Below, piece by piece: positions 21,003 to 32,566 of a stretch of DNA of 64,000 bases. The notes beneath the pieces were generated by a model. It worked only from the letters and a program-made list of their open reading frames with translations. It searched no databases and was not told where the DNA came from. The stretch comes from Dichotomocladium elegans (lineage: Eukaryota; Mucoromycota; Mucoromycetes; Mucorales; Lichtheimiaceae). Every line of letters begins with the position of its first letter. The stretch's first letter is position 1. The stretch is from NCBI GenBank assembly GCA_025716815.1, contig JAIXMN010000023.1:496001-560000 (forward strand), read 5' to 3'. Made by a program: the position numbers and the translations under genes.

Positions 21003-23182
21003 ATGACGATGACGTTTCATCATCATCATCATCATCAACCACGTTCCGTTCCAGACCAACTGAAGCTGGCCAACGAAAAGGCTTGGATGACGTTAGGTAT
21101 AATGCGAAGAGCTTGGGCAAGGAGTATCTATACATATGTACAGATGGAGAAGGCGAATAGGGCGAGTGAATATGAGAGAAGAGGACATTGGCTAAGCTGA
21201 AAGATGTCGACAAACAAAACCCAAAAAAAAGCGGGTTTAGCTGAAGCCATGGTGGATCATACCAAGGCCGTCAATTGTTACAAGTCTGCGTTGAAGCATA
21301 ATCCGAATTCAGTTTCTGCTTTGCTAAGGATTGCTATTCTCTATCGAGACCAGGACAAGTTGGATAAGGTATTTTATGGTTTTGCTTACAAACGCAAATA
21401 TTAGATATATATATATATAAGAGAATGGGGTGAGAGAGCGTGTGAGGAGAGGAGAGGAGAGGGGGTTTGGGGCTATGAGAGAGAAAGAATAGATGGCTGA
21501 ACATGTACGCAGGCTGTGAATTATCTTAAACGGGTTGTTCAGTTACAAGACAACAGTGGTGAGGCATGGAGCTTGCTAGGACACTGCTATTTGGCGATGG
21601 AAGCCTTGCATGATGCCTATTACGCCTATCAACAAGCACTCCTGTTCCTTCCCAATCCGAGGGATCCCAAGTTATGGTATGGTATTGGGATCTTGTATGA
21701 TCGGTATGGTTCGCTCGAACATGCCGAAGAGGCCTTCACGGCCGTCATCAAAATGGATGCAACCTTTGAGAAAACCAACGAAATCTACTTTCGCCTTGGT
21801 ATCATTTACAAGCAGCAGCAAAAATACGACTTGTCCTTGCAGGCAAGTCCTTTTTTTTCTTTTTTGGATAGACATGCACGTGTGTGTGTGTGTGTGTGTG
21901 TGTGGAGGTGTGTATATATGTTTTCAGAAACTAAATGTTTCGGCGAAACGCAGTGTTTTCGCCACATTCTCCCTCAGCCACCAAAGCCGCTCATGCAGGT
22001 AGATATCTGGTATCAGATGGGCCATGTGTACGAGCAGCAAAAGGAAGTCGAACGGGCCAAGGAGGCGTACGAACGCGTGCTGAAGGAAAAGCCGGAAGAT
22101 AGTAAAGTCCTGCAACAATATGGATGGCTCTTTATGCAAACCCCGAACGACCCGTCCTCGTGCCAAACAGCAATCGAACACCTGACTCGCTCTCTCAAAA
22201 CCGACAGCCACGACGCCCAATCATGGTATTTGCTCGGTCGATCCTACATTGGTCTCAAAAACTTCAATCAGGCGTACGAGTCTTATCAACAGGCGGTCTT
22301 TCGCGACGCGAAGAATCCTGCATTTTGGTGCTCTATTGGGGTCCTGTACTATCAAATTCATCAGGTACATTGTTGGGGATACAGCGACGTAAACAGAAGC
22401 TTCTCATGCGTGCATTTACGTAGTACCAAGATGCACTCGATGCGTACAACCGTGCACTGCGTCTTGGCCCATATATAAGTGAATCGTGGTTTAATCTCGG
22501 AGTGCTCTACGAAACAAGCAACAACCAGATCACAAGTGCCATCGAGGCGTACAGTAATGCTGTGCAGGTCGACCCTTCAAACAATGCAGCACGGCAACGC
22601 ATCGAATATCTCAAGAACTGCGTCGATGGTCGAATAAAAAAGTATATATCCGATAAAACACAAAACTCCCCCCATCTTCTTAAGACTGACATTTGTCAAC
22701 CTATTGTTCTCTAAAGTGGCGAGCCTCCACCAGCTCCACAAGATATCACACATCCTTATCAGTATCAAAGCAGCAGCAGTCGCGGATCGTCGTCATCGTT
22801 GTCTTCATCATCTCCTCCCCCCCTTCTGAAGCAGAATGATCGTCTTCGGCATCTATCGTCATCGTCGACTTTCTCATCTTCCATATGCATTCCATCGCCT
22901 TCTTCTCCCATTCCTTCATCATCATCAGCGACTGGTACTCCTACTACTACTACTACCACTACTACTACTACCACCACTACCGCTACACCTAGTACTACAA
23001 CAGCAGTCGATACCAGCAATAGCGATACCAACCGAGCAACAAAGCGACCTGGTCAGAATCACTCGGACAATTCCACTATCGATAACAAACGATTAAAACA
23101 GACATCGTTGGATAACCTACATCTCGTGTCGGCTACTTCACTTGTGACATCAGCGCCAATAACCCCTGTTTCATCCATGTAA
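21003..23182 (+). CDS. CYC8: TPR general transcriptional corepressor Cyc8/Ssn6 (six exons)
   Basis: Partner of Tup1 in the Cyc8-Tup1 corepressor, acting in the nucleus. Exons: 21003-21096, 21241-21368, 21513-21842, 21954-22364, 22424-22641, 22717-23182; 548 residues. Residues about 20-395 form a run of tetratricopeptide repeats with typical Ssn6 wording (GEAWSLLGHCYLAMEALHDA, WYGIGILYDRYGSLEHAEEA, DIWYQMGHVYEQQKEVERAK, AQSWYLLGRSYIGLKNFNQA). Then comes the family motif GEPPPAPQDITHPYQYQ and a low-complexity Ser/Pro/Thr tail with a run of 12 threonines. The N-terminus has six histidines right after the start. The third intron uses a GC donor (CAG|GCAAGT) and holds a (GT)n tract. The tail is shorter than in yeast Ssn6. 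The start is the ATG opening exon 1, upstream of a T-rich tract; an upstream start cannot be excluded. Confidence 0.93.
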
Positions 23183-24739
23183 TTCGTTTCCATGTTGTAA
23201 AAATACGTACGTATCATTTTCGCAAGAAGAAGCAATACGATGGTGGTGGAAATCGCTGCTATTGCTGCTGATGTCACATATTTCCCACATACAAGCGAAC
23301 CAAGCCCAAAGGGTGTGTGTGGGGGGGGGGGGTAAAGAGGGGGAGAGAGAGCGGGAGGAAATACTTGATGTGGTTCATGTTTTATTATTATTACTCCCGT
23401 GTCAACTGATATCCGGACAGACAAGAAAGAAATGATCGCCTCAAGCTCTCTTTTGCAAGTTCACCCAAGCTGAACTGCCCTCAACACTGCACCCCCTCCC
23501 CATTCTTGTTAATAACGAGATATCACAGACATATGAAAAAGACATGTATCTACAACCCATGTCAAACACTATCTTATATATCCTATCTACTTTGGTGCCG
23601 CATGCAAGAGGTCAGTGCTTCGGAGGTATTCGCCACAGTACCTGCTATGATCTGAAAAATAATACCATATCGGCAAAACCGTGTACTGCAATGGCATAAC
23701 TCCTGACGGGAGAGAAAAAGAGGATCACGCTAGGAAAAACGCTCTCAAAGTGGATGAAAAAACTCTCATCTTGATAAACTTGTAACTCGATGCTAAGAAT
23801 ATATATATGTGTCGAGAAAGAAACACCGGATGGTACAGTATATTCTCAGGGAAAAAAAGATGCAAAGTTCGATTTGCTTGTCGATCTTGCATTGTTTGAA
23901 AGACAAGCATACTGTAATGAACGAGCTCATACCTCCTCTACGAGTCACCAAAACTCCTAGCGATCCACATTATTCAAGTCCTTGTCTAAATCTTGGCATT
24001 TCCTCTATTGTATTTGCTGCTATGGACACCATTCAAGACATACGAGACCTGATGAAAGCAAGCGGATCTATGCATCCTGCTGCTTCCTCCCACTCATTTC
24101 CCAACAGACCCTTCTTTTTTTTTGTCGACCTCAACAAAAAACAGATGGGCACCTCATTCCTTTGTTCCTTCGCGTGTAGTTTATGCTTTGTGATTGGATG
24201 ACTCGATGCAAGTTGACACCCGGAGGAGAAGGCAACCCAATATAGAATTCCCTTTTTATGATTCGAAAACAAAACATCTTGTGCGCACATAGAGCAAGAT
24301 AGACTACGTAACGCAGATCTTTTGTGTGAGAACAAAGGGATGGGAGTGAAACGATCCCATTTCCTCATCACCGACATAGTTCAGGACAGCCTCTTTTTTC
24401 ACATGGCCCAAGATCTTTTTTACCCGCCAGCCCGGTAGAAGCGCTACGTACTAACATGCGGGCGTTCCTTGTCGGATCCGGTTCGGTCAGCCGTTGGGAA
24501 TATACGTTCATTGCATATGGCAAGTGCCAACAAAAGACGCAATCTATGAGTGACAGGGTTCCTATAAAGACCAAACTTGGCGGAAGGCCGGGGGGGTTGG
24601 GAAACGGAATCGCTCAATAGTTATGTGATTAAAAAAACATCATCTAACTTTTTTGAGTTTCTGCCTTGCCAAAACCCCGCTAGCGGTACCTTTTGTCCCA
24701 CCATTTCTTTTCTTCCTTGTGGCGCTACTTTATAACACC
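23183..24739. other. Intergenic stretch between CYC8 and the polyQ gene
   Basis: About 1.55 kb. It contains a G-run (about 23318-23333, 14 G in a row followed by more G tracts, possible G-quadruplex) and a TATA-like CCTATAAAGACC at about 24560, about 180 bases before the next start. Frames of 60-130 codons show no motif. I see no gene. Confidence 0.45.
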
Positions 24740-25399
24740 ATGGGCTTCATGAACCATTTGTTCAGCCTTCGCCGACGACGCAAAACAGCCAACGCGACGA
24801 ACACGGCAAAAGCCGAATATGCAGACCCAGCTCCGGTGACGAAGCAACAACAACAACAACAGCAGCAGCAGCAGCAGCAGATACAGCCACGGCAAGAAGA
24901 ACCGCCATCGACCTCGAGTGAGATTGCCCCAGGTCGGTCGTCGCTGAGCTCCAGTTGTGTCAATGTCGACGGCCTCGAGTTTGCAGAGTCCCGGGACTTG
25001 GTCTCTTTGCTAGGAAACACACTTGACGATGCCCATGCGGTAGTAGGAGCACCACCATTGTGTTTCTCGCAGTTTGAGTATCTACTGCATTCCCCGTCGG
25101 ACGCCGATAATGATGCTGCTCTGCCAAGGCGATCGGGATCCTCCTCCATACGGTCCCACCGACTCTTTCGAGCCTTACCTAACCACAAGATCAACGACTT
25201 TCGGCTTCGCTCTCCAGACCAGCCACCGCCGCTAAACGAGGGCTCAAACATGCACGCTCTACTCCCAATTTTGATACCGTCAAGTCTCCTCTTGGAGTAT
25301 AGCGTCCCTTTACTTCCATCCACCACCACTACGCCTTATACCAAACGATCTTTTTTTTTTATTCATCCATGTATATTTTTAGTCTCTGGCCTCATATGA
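24740..25399 (+). CDS. Hypothetical protein with polyglutamine tract
   Basis: Open frame of 219 codons from the ATG in ACACCATGGGCTTC. Seen: a short basic segment right after the start (MGFMNHLFSLRRRRKT), about 12 consecutive glutamines (mixed CAA/CAG) at residues about 37-48, a Ser/Pro-rich stretch, then SRDLVSLLGNTLDDAHAVVG and RLFRALPNHKINDFRLRSP. Codon use over the first 190 residues looks coding (C/G third positions), while the last 25 residues are hydrophobic and partly encoded by a T tract, so the true end may be earlier through an unseen intron. No known domain. A TATA-like box lies near 24560. Confidence 0.5.
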   Translation: MGFMNHLFSLRRRRKTANATNTAKAEYADPAPVTKQQQQQQQQQQQQIQPRQEEPPSTSSEIAPGRSSLSSSCVNVDGLEFAESRDLVSLLGNTLDDAHAVVGAPPLCFSQFEYLLHSPSDADNDAALPRRSGSSSIRSHRLFRALPNHKINDFRLRSPDQPPPLNEGSNMHALLPILIPSSLLLEYSVPLLPSTTTTPYTKRSFFFIHPCIFLVSGLI

Positions 25400-26010
25400 A
25401 TACATATATATATATATATATATATCTCCAACCATGTAATATGGCAAAACAAAGCCATGTACAGCAAAGATAGTCAATCCTGACAATGACTGTGGGATGA
25501 TTTGAATGTGAAGCACAAGAACCCCGCACGTTATTTTTTTTTCAAACATCCCAGAGCAAAAAAAAAAAAATTCTGTCGAGACCCGATCGAGAGGAATAGA
25601 CAAAAGGTTCAAGAGGTACATGTGAAGATATGTGTGAGGCGAGGGGGAAGGTGTGGATAGGTCCATAAGGTATGTATTTTCTGTAGCGTATTGAGGATCA
25701 TTACCCCATCCGTCCACTTCATTCCCTTCGTTGATGCCTTCAGCATGACACTTTGGCCAGCGCGTCTCGCTCGTCTTTTTGCTTGCTGTTATGCAAGAAT
25801 TCCAATTTTTTCTTCATCTTCTTTCTTTTAGTATTTATTAAGCTCAAAGCTACATGGATAAATGTTTGTACGTTGCATGCTGTTTATAGTTGCTTGGTTG
25901 ATTGTTGTGCTATGTGTGAGTGAGATTGTGTGTGAAAGTATGTGCGATGCATGTATGACTTGGAAACGTGGAGAGAGGAAGAGGAGGAAGAGAGGGGCGG
26001 AAGCAGATGC
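25400..26010. other. Facing 3' ends of the polyQ gene and SIR2; (TA)n tract
   Basis: About 600 bases between two facing stop codons. It has a (TA)n tract at about 25402-25425 and an A-run at 25557-25570. Nothing else is seen. Confidence 0.5.
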
Positions 26011-28160
26011 CTATTGCTCAGTTTGGTCTTGATCATCAGCACTATCGTCATCCGAAGGATCGGCCTCAGAGGACGAAGATTCAGAGGATGAAGAGATAGT
26101 CGAAGGTTGGCTGGATGTAGGCATGAGTATCTGTCAGTGAACAACGATAGCACTGTTACGTACCTTGTTAATGCCAGATAACGGTCGGTGACAACAGCAC
26201 CTGGGAAAGTATACAAGCCATTTCTGCGGAACTGCCATATCTTGCCCTGGCCAGTTGTCTGTTCTTGGTTCAAAGCACTTCCACCCGGCAATTTCTTGTG
26301 TCGAAGGTCCCAGCCGAGCATGCGGCACAGCTCAGGTACGATCACGTCACAGTCACCAAGGAGTTGAACATCAAAAGTCATGTGTGTGATGGGTGTTCGG
26401 TTGATCAGGATCTGTGGAACGCTGTGGGGGATCTGCGACATGATCTCCGACACAGGCGACACCTTCAGGGACGAGCCCATCACAATCAAAAGGTCCACCA
26501 CGTCTGTATCAAGCTCCAGCAACCGGTCGAACTCAGCCGGAAGACTCTCGCCAAAAAATGTGATGTCCTGCAAAACACTTGTTCAGCTCAACCCCATCAA
26601 AGTTCCTTCCAGGAAAGAAGAGAAAACATCTTCCACTCACCGGCTTCATTACGGATACCCCTCGTTTCGCAGAATGGCCATCTTCATCATCGTCGCTCTT
26701 CGCAGCAGAGGCACCATTATCAACCCCACATTTCGGGCATGGTGGGACCGTCTAAGGAAGCCGTCAATTCTATGATCCCATCTCAAGAACAGCCTATATT
26801 TCCGTTTTTACCTGCTCAAAAATGTACTTCTCGATCTCCTTGGCCTCGCATTGGTATCCACACGTGACACAGCTGGCTGTTGAAAAACTGCCATGACAGT
26901 TGACGACACGTTTGATATTGGCCTTGTGCTCCAGCGTGTCAATGTTCTGTGTGTAGTTGCGCAGCAGCTTGCCCTTGTCCTCGATCATTTTGACGAAGAG
27001 ATGACTCGGGCTTGGCTCGTAGTTGCTCGGCCAGAGCTCCTTGGCGAACGAGTAGAATATCTCTGGATTCTCGCGAAAGATCTTGATATCAAACATCTGC
27101 TGGGGATCGTCGAGGTCGTAATCCTGCAGACGTGAGTAGATGCCGTTCTCGGATCGGAAGTCGGGAATGCCGCAAGACACCGACACACCCGCACCCGTCA
27201 CGATCATCACGTTGTGTGCTTTTGCCAGCAAGTCTACCACATCCTCTAGCGTATTGACATTTTCCAGACGCTGCCTTTTGCGCAAGTGCCGGTTGATCAC
27301 CTGGCGCAGGATAGAGAATTGATGCACCTCACTTAGCGCCGTTGCTGCTCCTGGATGCTAATCCGCAAACAAACGCACAAAGGTGAGCGCTTCTTCTTTC
27401 ATGCACTCTCGTAAAAAAAAAAAGATCCCCTTACCATCACCACATTGAATGCTTCCATCATTTTCAATGGTGATACTTGTCCCTGGATAAGATACTTGTC
27501 CAGAAACTTCATCAGACCGATCTCCTTGACCTCAGCTTGCAGCGCTTCGCTTTCTTCCAACGTATAACTCGTCCATGCTAATGTGTGTGTTAAAAAATAT
27601 GACTATGGGTGTTTTGCCAAGAGAGAGAGACTGCAGTTGAGACAACTTACGAAAGGACACTTGCTCGTCGCCATTACCGCACCCGTCATGGTCCTGAAGC
27701 CCTGCCTCTCCAAACAGCTCGTAATGGCCGCTTTCGGCGTCGCTGCTGTAGCTGCTGCTGTTGCCGTCCGCACTGGCACCGTCATCGGCCCAATCATCGT
27801 CTGATTCTTCATTGTAGTTTTCGTCAAAGTCATTGTCTTGAATCGTATGACCGTTGCTGTTTTGCGGAGGAGGGGCGTTATGGAGGTAGTTCTCATTGTC
27901 TACCTGGACCTGTGCCACTTTGGTCGCTATACAAACGTTTTCAGGTTTTTTTTTATTATTAAAAAAAAGTGTACCGAGCATGGTATATCCTTTCATATTA
28001 TTTCATTTTCGCACACACAGCTTGGGAAGAAAAAAAAAAACTTACGAATAGACCGGCCCTGGTCGACCTTGAACCGTTTGGAAGAACGTTCTGGCATCGA
28101 AGGGTCCTGAACAGATGGCAGACAGTTAAGAGTGTCGGAATGCGTAGATGGATCTTCCAT
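26011..28160 (-). CDS. NAD-dependent protein deacetylase, Sir2/SIRT1 type (seven exons)
   Basis: Class I sirtuin that removes acetyl groups from histone and other lysines using NAD. Exons (minus): 28160-28046, 27926-27651, 27577-27435, 27357-26812, 26751-26641, 26567-26164, 26110-26011; 564 residues. Motifs seen: NAD-binding GAGVSVSCGIPDFRS (residue about 233), TQNID (about 314), catalytic His in NCHGS (about 333), zinc ligands CVTC (341/344) and CPKC (365/368), and GSSLKVSPV in the Rossmann part. N-terminal residues 40-120 are acidic and Ser-rich (EESDDDWADDG); the C-terminal tail is a Ser/Asp-rich acidic run ending DDQDQTEQ. The start was chosen because it opens a clean first exon whose join stays in frame. 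The last join (AACAAG|GTACGT to CATCCAG|C) is the least certain. Nuclear silencing role inferred from the family. Confidence 0.95.
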
Positions 28161-28423
28161 TTACAAAGGGCAATCTGAGAGGAATGGAAAAGAAGAAAAA
28201 AAAAATAAAAGAAGGGGTGGTTGGAAGGAAAAAGGATAGGACGTTGTGGGTGGAGGGGGGGGTTGTGAGCAGGGAAAGGGAAAGTATGAATCCTCTTTTT
28301 TTTTTTTTTTCCTCAATCAAAAAATCGAAAAAAAGAAATGTATTCCATAAACGTACAAATTTTGGAACAAAATGAATGAAATTCTAATCCCACATGACAT
28401 AAAAAGACAATGGAAAAAAATAA

Positions 28424-31400
28424 CTATCTTGAAGGGCCATTGTGATAGTCCGGATGGTTCCGTCCATGGACGACGGACATGGTGGTGGCGGAGAGTGCGC
28501 GATCATGCGCGGCCCACTCGTCGAACCTGCGCATGACGATATCCTTGCCATCAAACCTTCCCTGGCGACCGCCGCCATGATATTCCTTGTCATCCTGCTT
28601 GATGACCCCCTCGACCTGGCGTGTTTCGCCCCATGAGAAATCGTCAAAGTTCCAGTAGGCATAAACCGGGAGCAGGAAATTCCAGATGGGCAATGAGAAA
28701 AGATAGACGAGCATCCAGCCCACATAAACCATCTTGCGTGTCGTGAGCGAGATCAGGACGGCTGGCAAGCCGAGGATGGCGGCGAGTAGCAGCAGCGGGA
28801 TGATGGGCACAGGCTTGACAAAGAAGGAAATCACAATCAAATAGAGTGTGAACGAGATGGCCGCCGGTAGCACCACGGTCCCCACCAGCTCCATAAACAC
28901 CACGAACTGCATCGAGAAGCAAAATGTGCCACATAGGTCACGGATCAGCACCAGCTCCAGCAGGTTATGGACGGTCGAGTTGATCCAGCGCCGGCGCTGG
29001 CTGAGCAGGACACTGAACGTATCCGGGACCACGGTTTTGCAGACCTTTATTTTTTTTTTTTGGTCAAATGCAAAGAATAAACAACACACACACACACAAC
29101 TTACTGCCTGGGGAACAAACACCATCTTGCGCTTTGGGAAGGTGCGCAGCATGAGCGTTGTCAGGTATCGGTCCTCGCCAAGCAACAGGAGGTTCTTTTT
29201 GTGAAGCGTATCGACCACATTTTCGCAATAGCTCTCGACGATGTCGGTGGAGCAGATGATCGGCACGTACTGGCCATTCTTGGGTGCAATGATTCGGTAC
29301 ATGCAAAAGCAGCCCGGCAGGCACGTGACACCGCCAAAGATGGATTCGAAGGCCTTGCTCATATGGTGGGATATGTAATATTCAAATACTATAGCACATT
29401 GTTTAGGCTCTTTGGGTGGGCGTGCTTCCTTCCATCACCGTCCTGTCTTTATATTGTTATTTACCTTGGATAGCAGTGACCCAACTGTCACTCTTGTTGG
29501 CAATCTTTGTCTCGCCGCAGAGGCCCATGATGGACGGGTCACGGGACATGGTGGCGACCATGCGGGCCAGCGAATCTGGATACACCTTTGTGTCTGCATC
29601 GACCATGAGGCAGCACTGGAACCGGGCTGGGTGACGGTCGACGAGTTTAGCGACGGCCTTGCAGAACTGAAACTCGAGCTCGCACATGCGGTCCTGGTAA
29701 AAGATCTTTTGCATCGTGTTCATCAAGATTACCTGCGAGTCGCGCTTGCCACGGTTGCCGGGCTTCTTGTCATTCTTTTCGGCCGGCGTCCCGACCTTGG
29801 CGATCACAATCATCGGCACCCGCTGCTGGTCTTTGGCCGGCACGGGCGCGGGCGTCTTGTTCGGGTCCTCGTTGTACTTGTAGTAACCCGCATAGACCTT
29901 GACCATGTTGTGGCGCTTCGTGCCGTCCGCGATGGCCACGTAGGACACTGCCCGGACTTTATCGCGCGGAACAAGATCGTCCTTCATCATGCTCAGCGCA
30001 ATATCGGGCGTCGACATGGCGTTGCCGGCGCCGGTGATGATGCCGTCGCAGATCACCAGGAGAACCTTGTGCGAGGACGGATAGTCCGTGTTGGCCAGCG
30101 AGTCGAGGGTCGTGCGCAGCCCCTCCTCGCCCTCGGAGTAGCACGTGACGACCATATAGGTATACATGAGATCAAAGTTGAAACGATGGGCTTCGGCTGC
30201 GGTCGCGTCAGCGGCTGCATCGCGCTGGAGCCGGCCTGTTGACTGCAAGTCGTCAAAGAACTGGGAGTCGAGCACGTACGGGTTCGGTTCGTGAGAGGAG
30301 GAAGAAGACAGCACCAGCGATCTTCCGTTTCGCAGCAGCTGGACCGGAATCGACGAGATGGATTCCGTCGAGCCAAAGAATGTGGATGCGGTGTTCATGC
30401 GCGGCGAGGGTTGGGTGAAGCGCGACGTAGTCGGGAAAAAGCGACGGATGGCCTTGTTGGTGCCGGGAGTTGTTGTCGACAACGACGACCGTATGGTGGC
30501 CATGGAGGCATTCTGCACCGTCCCGAAATAATCGTGGTGGTAGAGCTGCTGCTGCTGCTGCTGCTGCTGCGGAGTTGTCGTCATCGCCATAGTAGTTGAT
30601 CGATGCACCCCAACGTGTTCAATCGATGAGACACTGGCACGCCGGTGGTAGTGCATCTGCTCCACATTGTCCGTCTCCCATCGAGCCACCGCCTCCAGCC
30701 GTGCCCGGCGCTCCTCTGCTGTTTCCTCTCGGATACTGCCAATCTTGGACGAGATGAACCAGCCAAACACCAGCGCAAGGAAGAACCTGATCAACACCAC
30801 ACCCAAGATGACCGCGAGCGATACCCACAACACAATGTCCGAGATGATGCATCCCGCCGTTCGTGTGTCGAGCACGCCCACCTTGAGAATATCCGTCAAG
30901 CACTGACCGATCATCAATCGGTCCGCTGTCGTCGACAGCCAGTACGTTGCGTCCCGCCCGATAAATGCACTGCCAGGGCCAAAGATCTGGGCGATCTCCA
31001 ATGGGAGAGGTACATTGGGCGTCAGGTACCGTAGCAAACCCAGATCCAGCACATGTCTGATGGTCCAACCCAAACCCCGCCCGCGCCCCCCTCAGGATAG
31101 CTTTAGCAAAAAGCAAATTCAAGTACGCGCAGACACACTTTTGGATTTCCTTACCCGTTAAATGCAACGAGGCTCTTGCCCGGCGTCTGGATGTCTGTCC
31201 AATCGTAATAGATGTCGCCAGCCACCTTGAGTTTCTTGAGCATATTGCGCGCCTTTGTGCTGACGTGACACCCTTCGCGCCGCGGATTGTCGGTGCTGTT
31301 GATCTGGGGATGGTCGCGAGCAAAGGGCACGCAGGGAAAATAGTTGATCACGTTGCCATGGGCGTCGTCGGGCTGGATGGGGCGAAAGAGGCCCTTGCAG

Positions 31401-32251
31401 TTGTAGTTTACGGTCTGGAACATAAAAGAAAGGTCCCGGCCGCCGTAGCCCATCTCGAGGAGATCGCCTGTGGCCGGAATACCCGGGTACGGCGTCGCAT
31501 GCTGGAACCCGTTGACCTGGAAGACGCGGCCGGAGATGATGATCTGGTCCTCGTTGACGCCCGTAGGCCGTATCCGCGTCGCCTGCCGGCCGCAGATCGT
31601 TGCATTGAACCCAAATGTCAAGAACCCCACAATAAAACACAGCGTCACAATGATCACCACCAGCGTCACCTTTTCACGCCATGCCTGCTGTGAGTACTTA
31701 TCCTTGATCCCTAACATAGCACGTAAATTTCCCATCCCCCAACACAAACACAAACACGCACATGCACACAAAACAAGAAAATTAGTAGCAATTTGTCAGC
31801 ATCGTGGATCAATCCTTCCCGGTACGGTCATGTTGATTTTCTAACCTGCTAGGTGCATGAGCGGTGTTGGTATCCACCATGTCACCATCCAACTTGTCAT
31901 GGTCCAATAGCCAGGTAGACGCCCGTATGGAAATAGCGTCCGTCGTCGTCGATTAGGACCATAATGCCGCTTGTGTTCGTCTATATCATCCGCTACTTGT
32001 TCCTCATCGAGTTCGCTGCTGTCTGCGAAGGGGGCTGTCAAATAGCGCGGCCGCTCGCGAGATTGCTGTTGTTGTTGTGGTGGTTTCTCATGTATCGACG
32101 GATCAGCAGCACCAGCAGCACCAGCAGTGGCGTTGTTGGAATCCACAAAAGAAGGCGTGTCAATGGCTGGATTCGCTCTTTTCGTATCTTCGGAGGCGGA
32201 AGGATGTCTGCGTATGGGTGATGTCGGACTATCAGGTCGATCCGATGCCAT
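28424..32251 (-). CDS. Chitin synthase, class IV (Chs3 type; five exons)
   Basis: Plasma-membrane glycosyltransferase family 2 enzyme that polymerises UDP-GlcNAc into chitin. Exons (minus): 32251-31846, 31710-31155, 31056-29465, 29388-29105, 29044-28424; 1,152 residues. Seen: a hydrophilic Ser/Gln-rich N-terminus, two membrane segments (about residues 115-165), the class IV luminal region with [20 protein letters not shown] and [12 protein letters not shown], a membrane pair after [18 protein letters not shown], a Ser/Gln-rich insert, then the catalytic core: DAD (about 807-809), GEDRYLTTL (about 922), QRRRW (962-966), and C-terminal membrane helices. A second in-frame ATG lies upstream (32347) but gives a leader unlike the family. 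The last intron is 60 nt, in frame and stop-free. A 3' tail rich in Gly/His/Arg closes the protein. Confidence 0.95.
29045..29104 (-). other. Stop-free 60-nt intron of the chitin synthase gene
   Basis: Bounded by GCA|GTAAGT and AAAG|GTC, length divisible by three, no stop in frame. If kept, it adds 20 residues (about AVS-CVCVCC-...-KKKIK) between the EDRYLTTL region and QRRRW. Family alignment ([14 protein letters not shown]) supports removal. Confidence 0.75.
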
Positions 32252-32566
32252 GGGATTGATTTTTGCAGAAGAGGGGTGTTGGAGAAAACGACAAACCGCG
32301 AAAAAAAAAAATAGCAGATGGTACCCTCGATGCGTGCACACTTCCACGCTTATTTCTCAAAGAAGATCATAAAACGAAGAGGGAGGGAGAGAGAGAGAAA
32401 AAAAAAAAGATCGAAGCAGATAAGCAAACGCTTGTCTGTTACCAAGGAAGCGTTGGATTTCAAATAGATGCGATACTTTTTTCCCCGATGGTCCTTCCTA
32501 AATACACACACACATACAAAGTCCCTCTCTATTTTTCTCGGAAAATAACTAGCTTTATACAAATTT
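32252..32566. other. Chitin synthase promoter side and TPS2-type gene 3' side
   Basis: About 315 bases, tandem minus genes. It has an A-rich stretch at 32399-32410 and the (CA)n-like acacacacacata near 32505. Nothing else recognised. Confidence 0.4.

Noticed and set aside
24730..25329. 199-codon minus-strand frame opposite the polyQ gene
   Set aside because: It reads the CAG tract as Cys repeats and has no domain; the plus strand has better codon use and a TATA-like box.
29412..31693. Long frames on the plus strand (about 276 and 142 codons)
   Set aside because: They lie opposite the chitin synthase exons, follow its codon pattern in mirror, and contain no motif.
32252..32347. Upstream in-frame ATG as chitin synthase start
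   Set aside because: It would add a T-tract-encoded hydrophobic leader not seen in the family; the ATG at 32251 gives the usual hydrophilic N-terminus.
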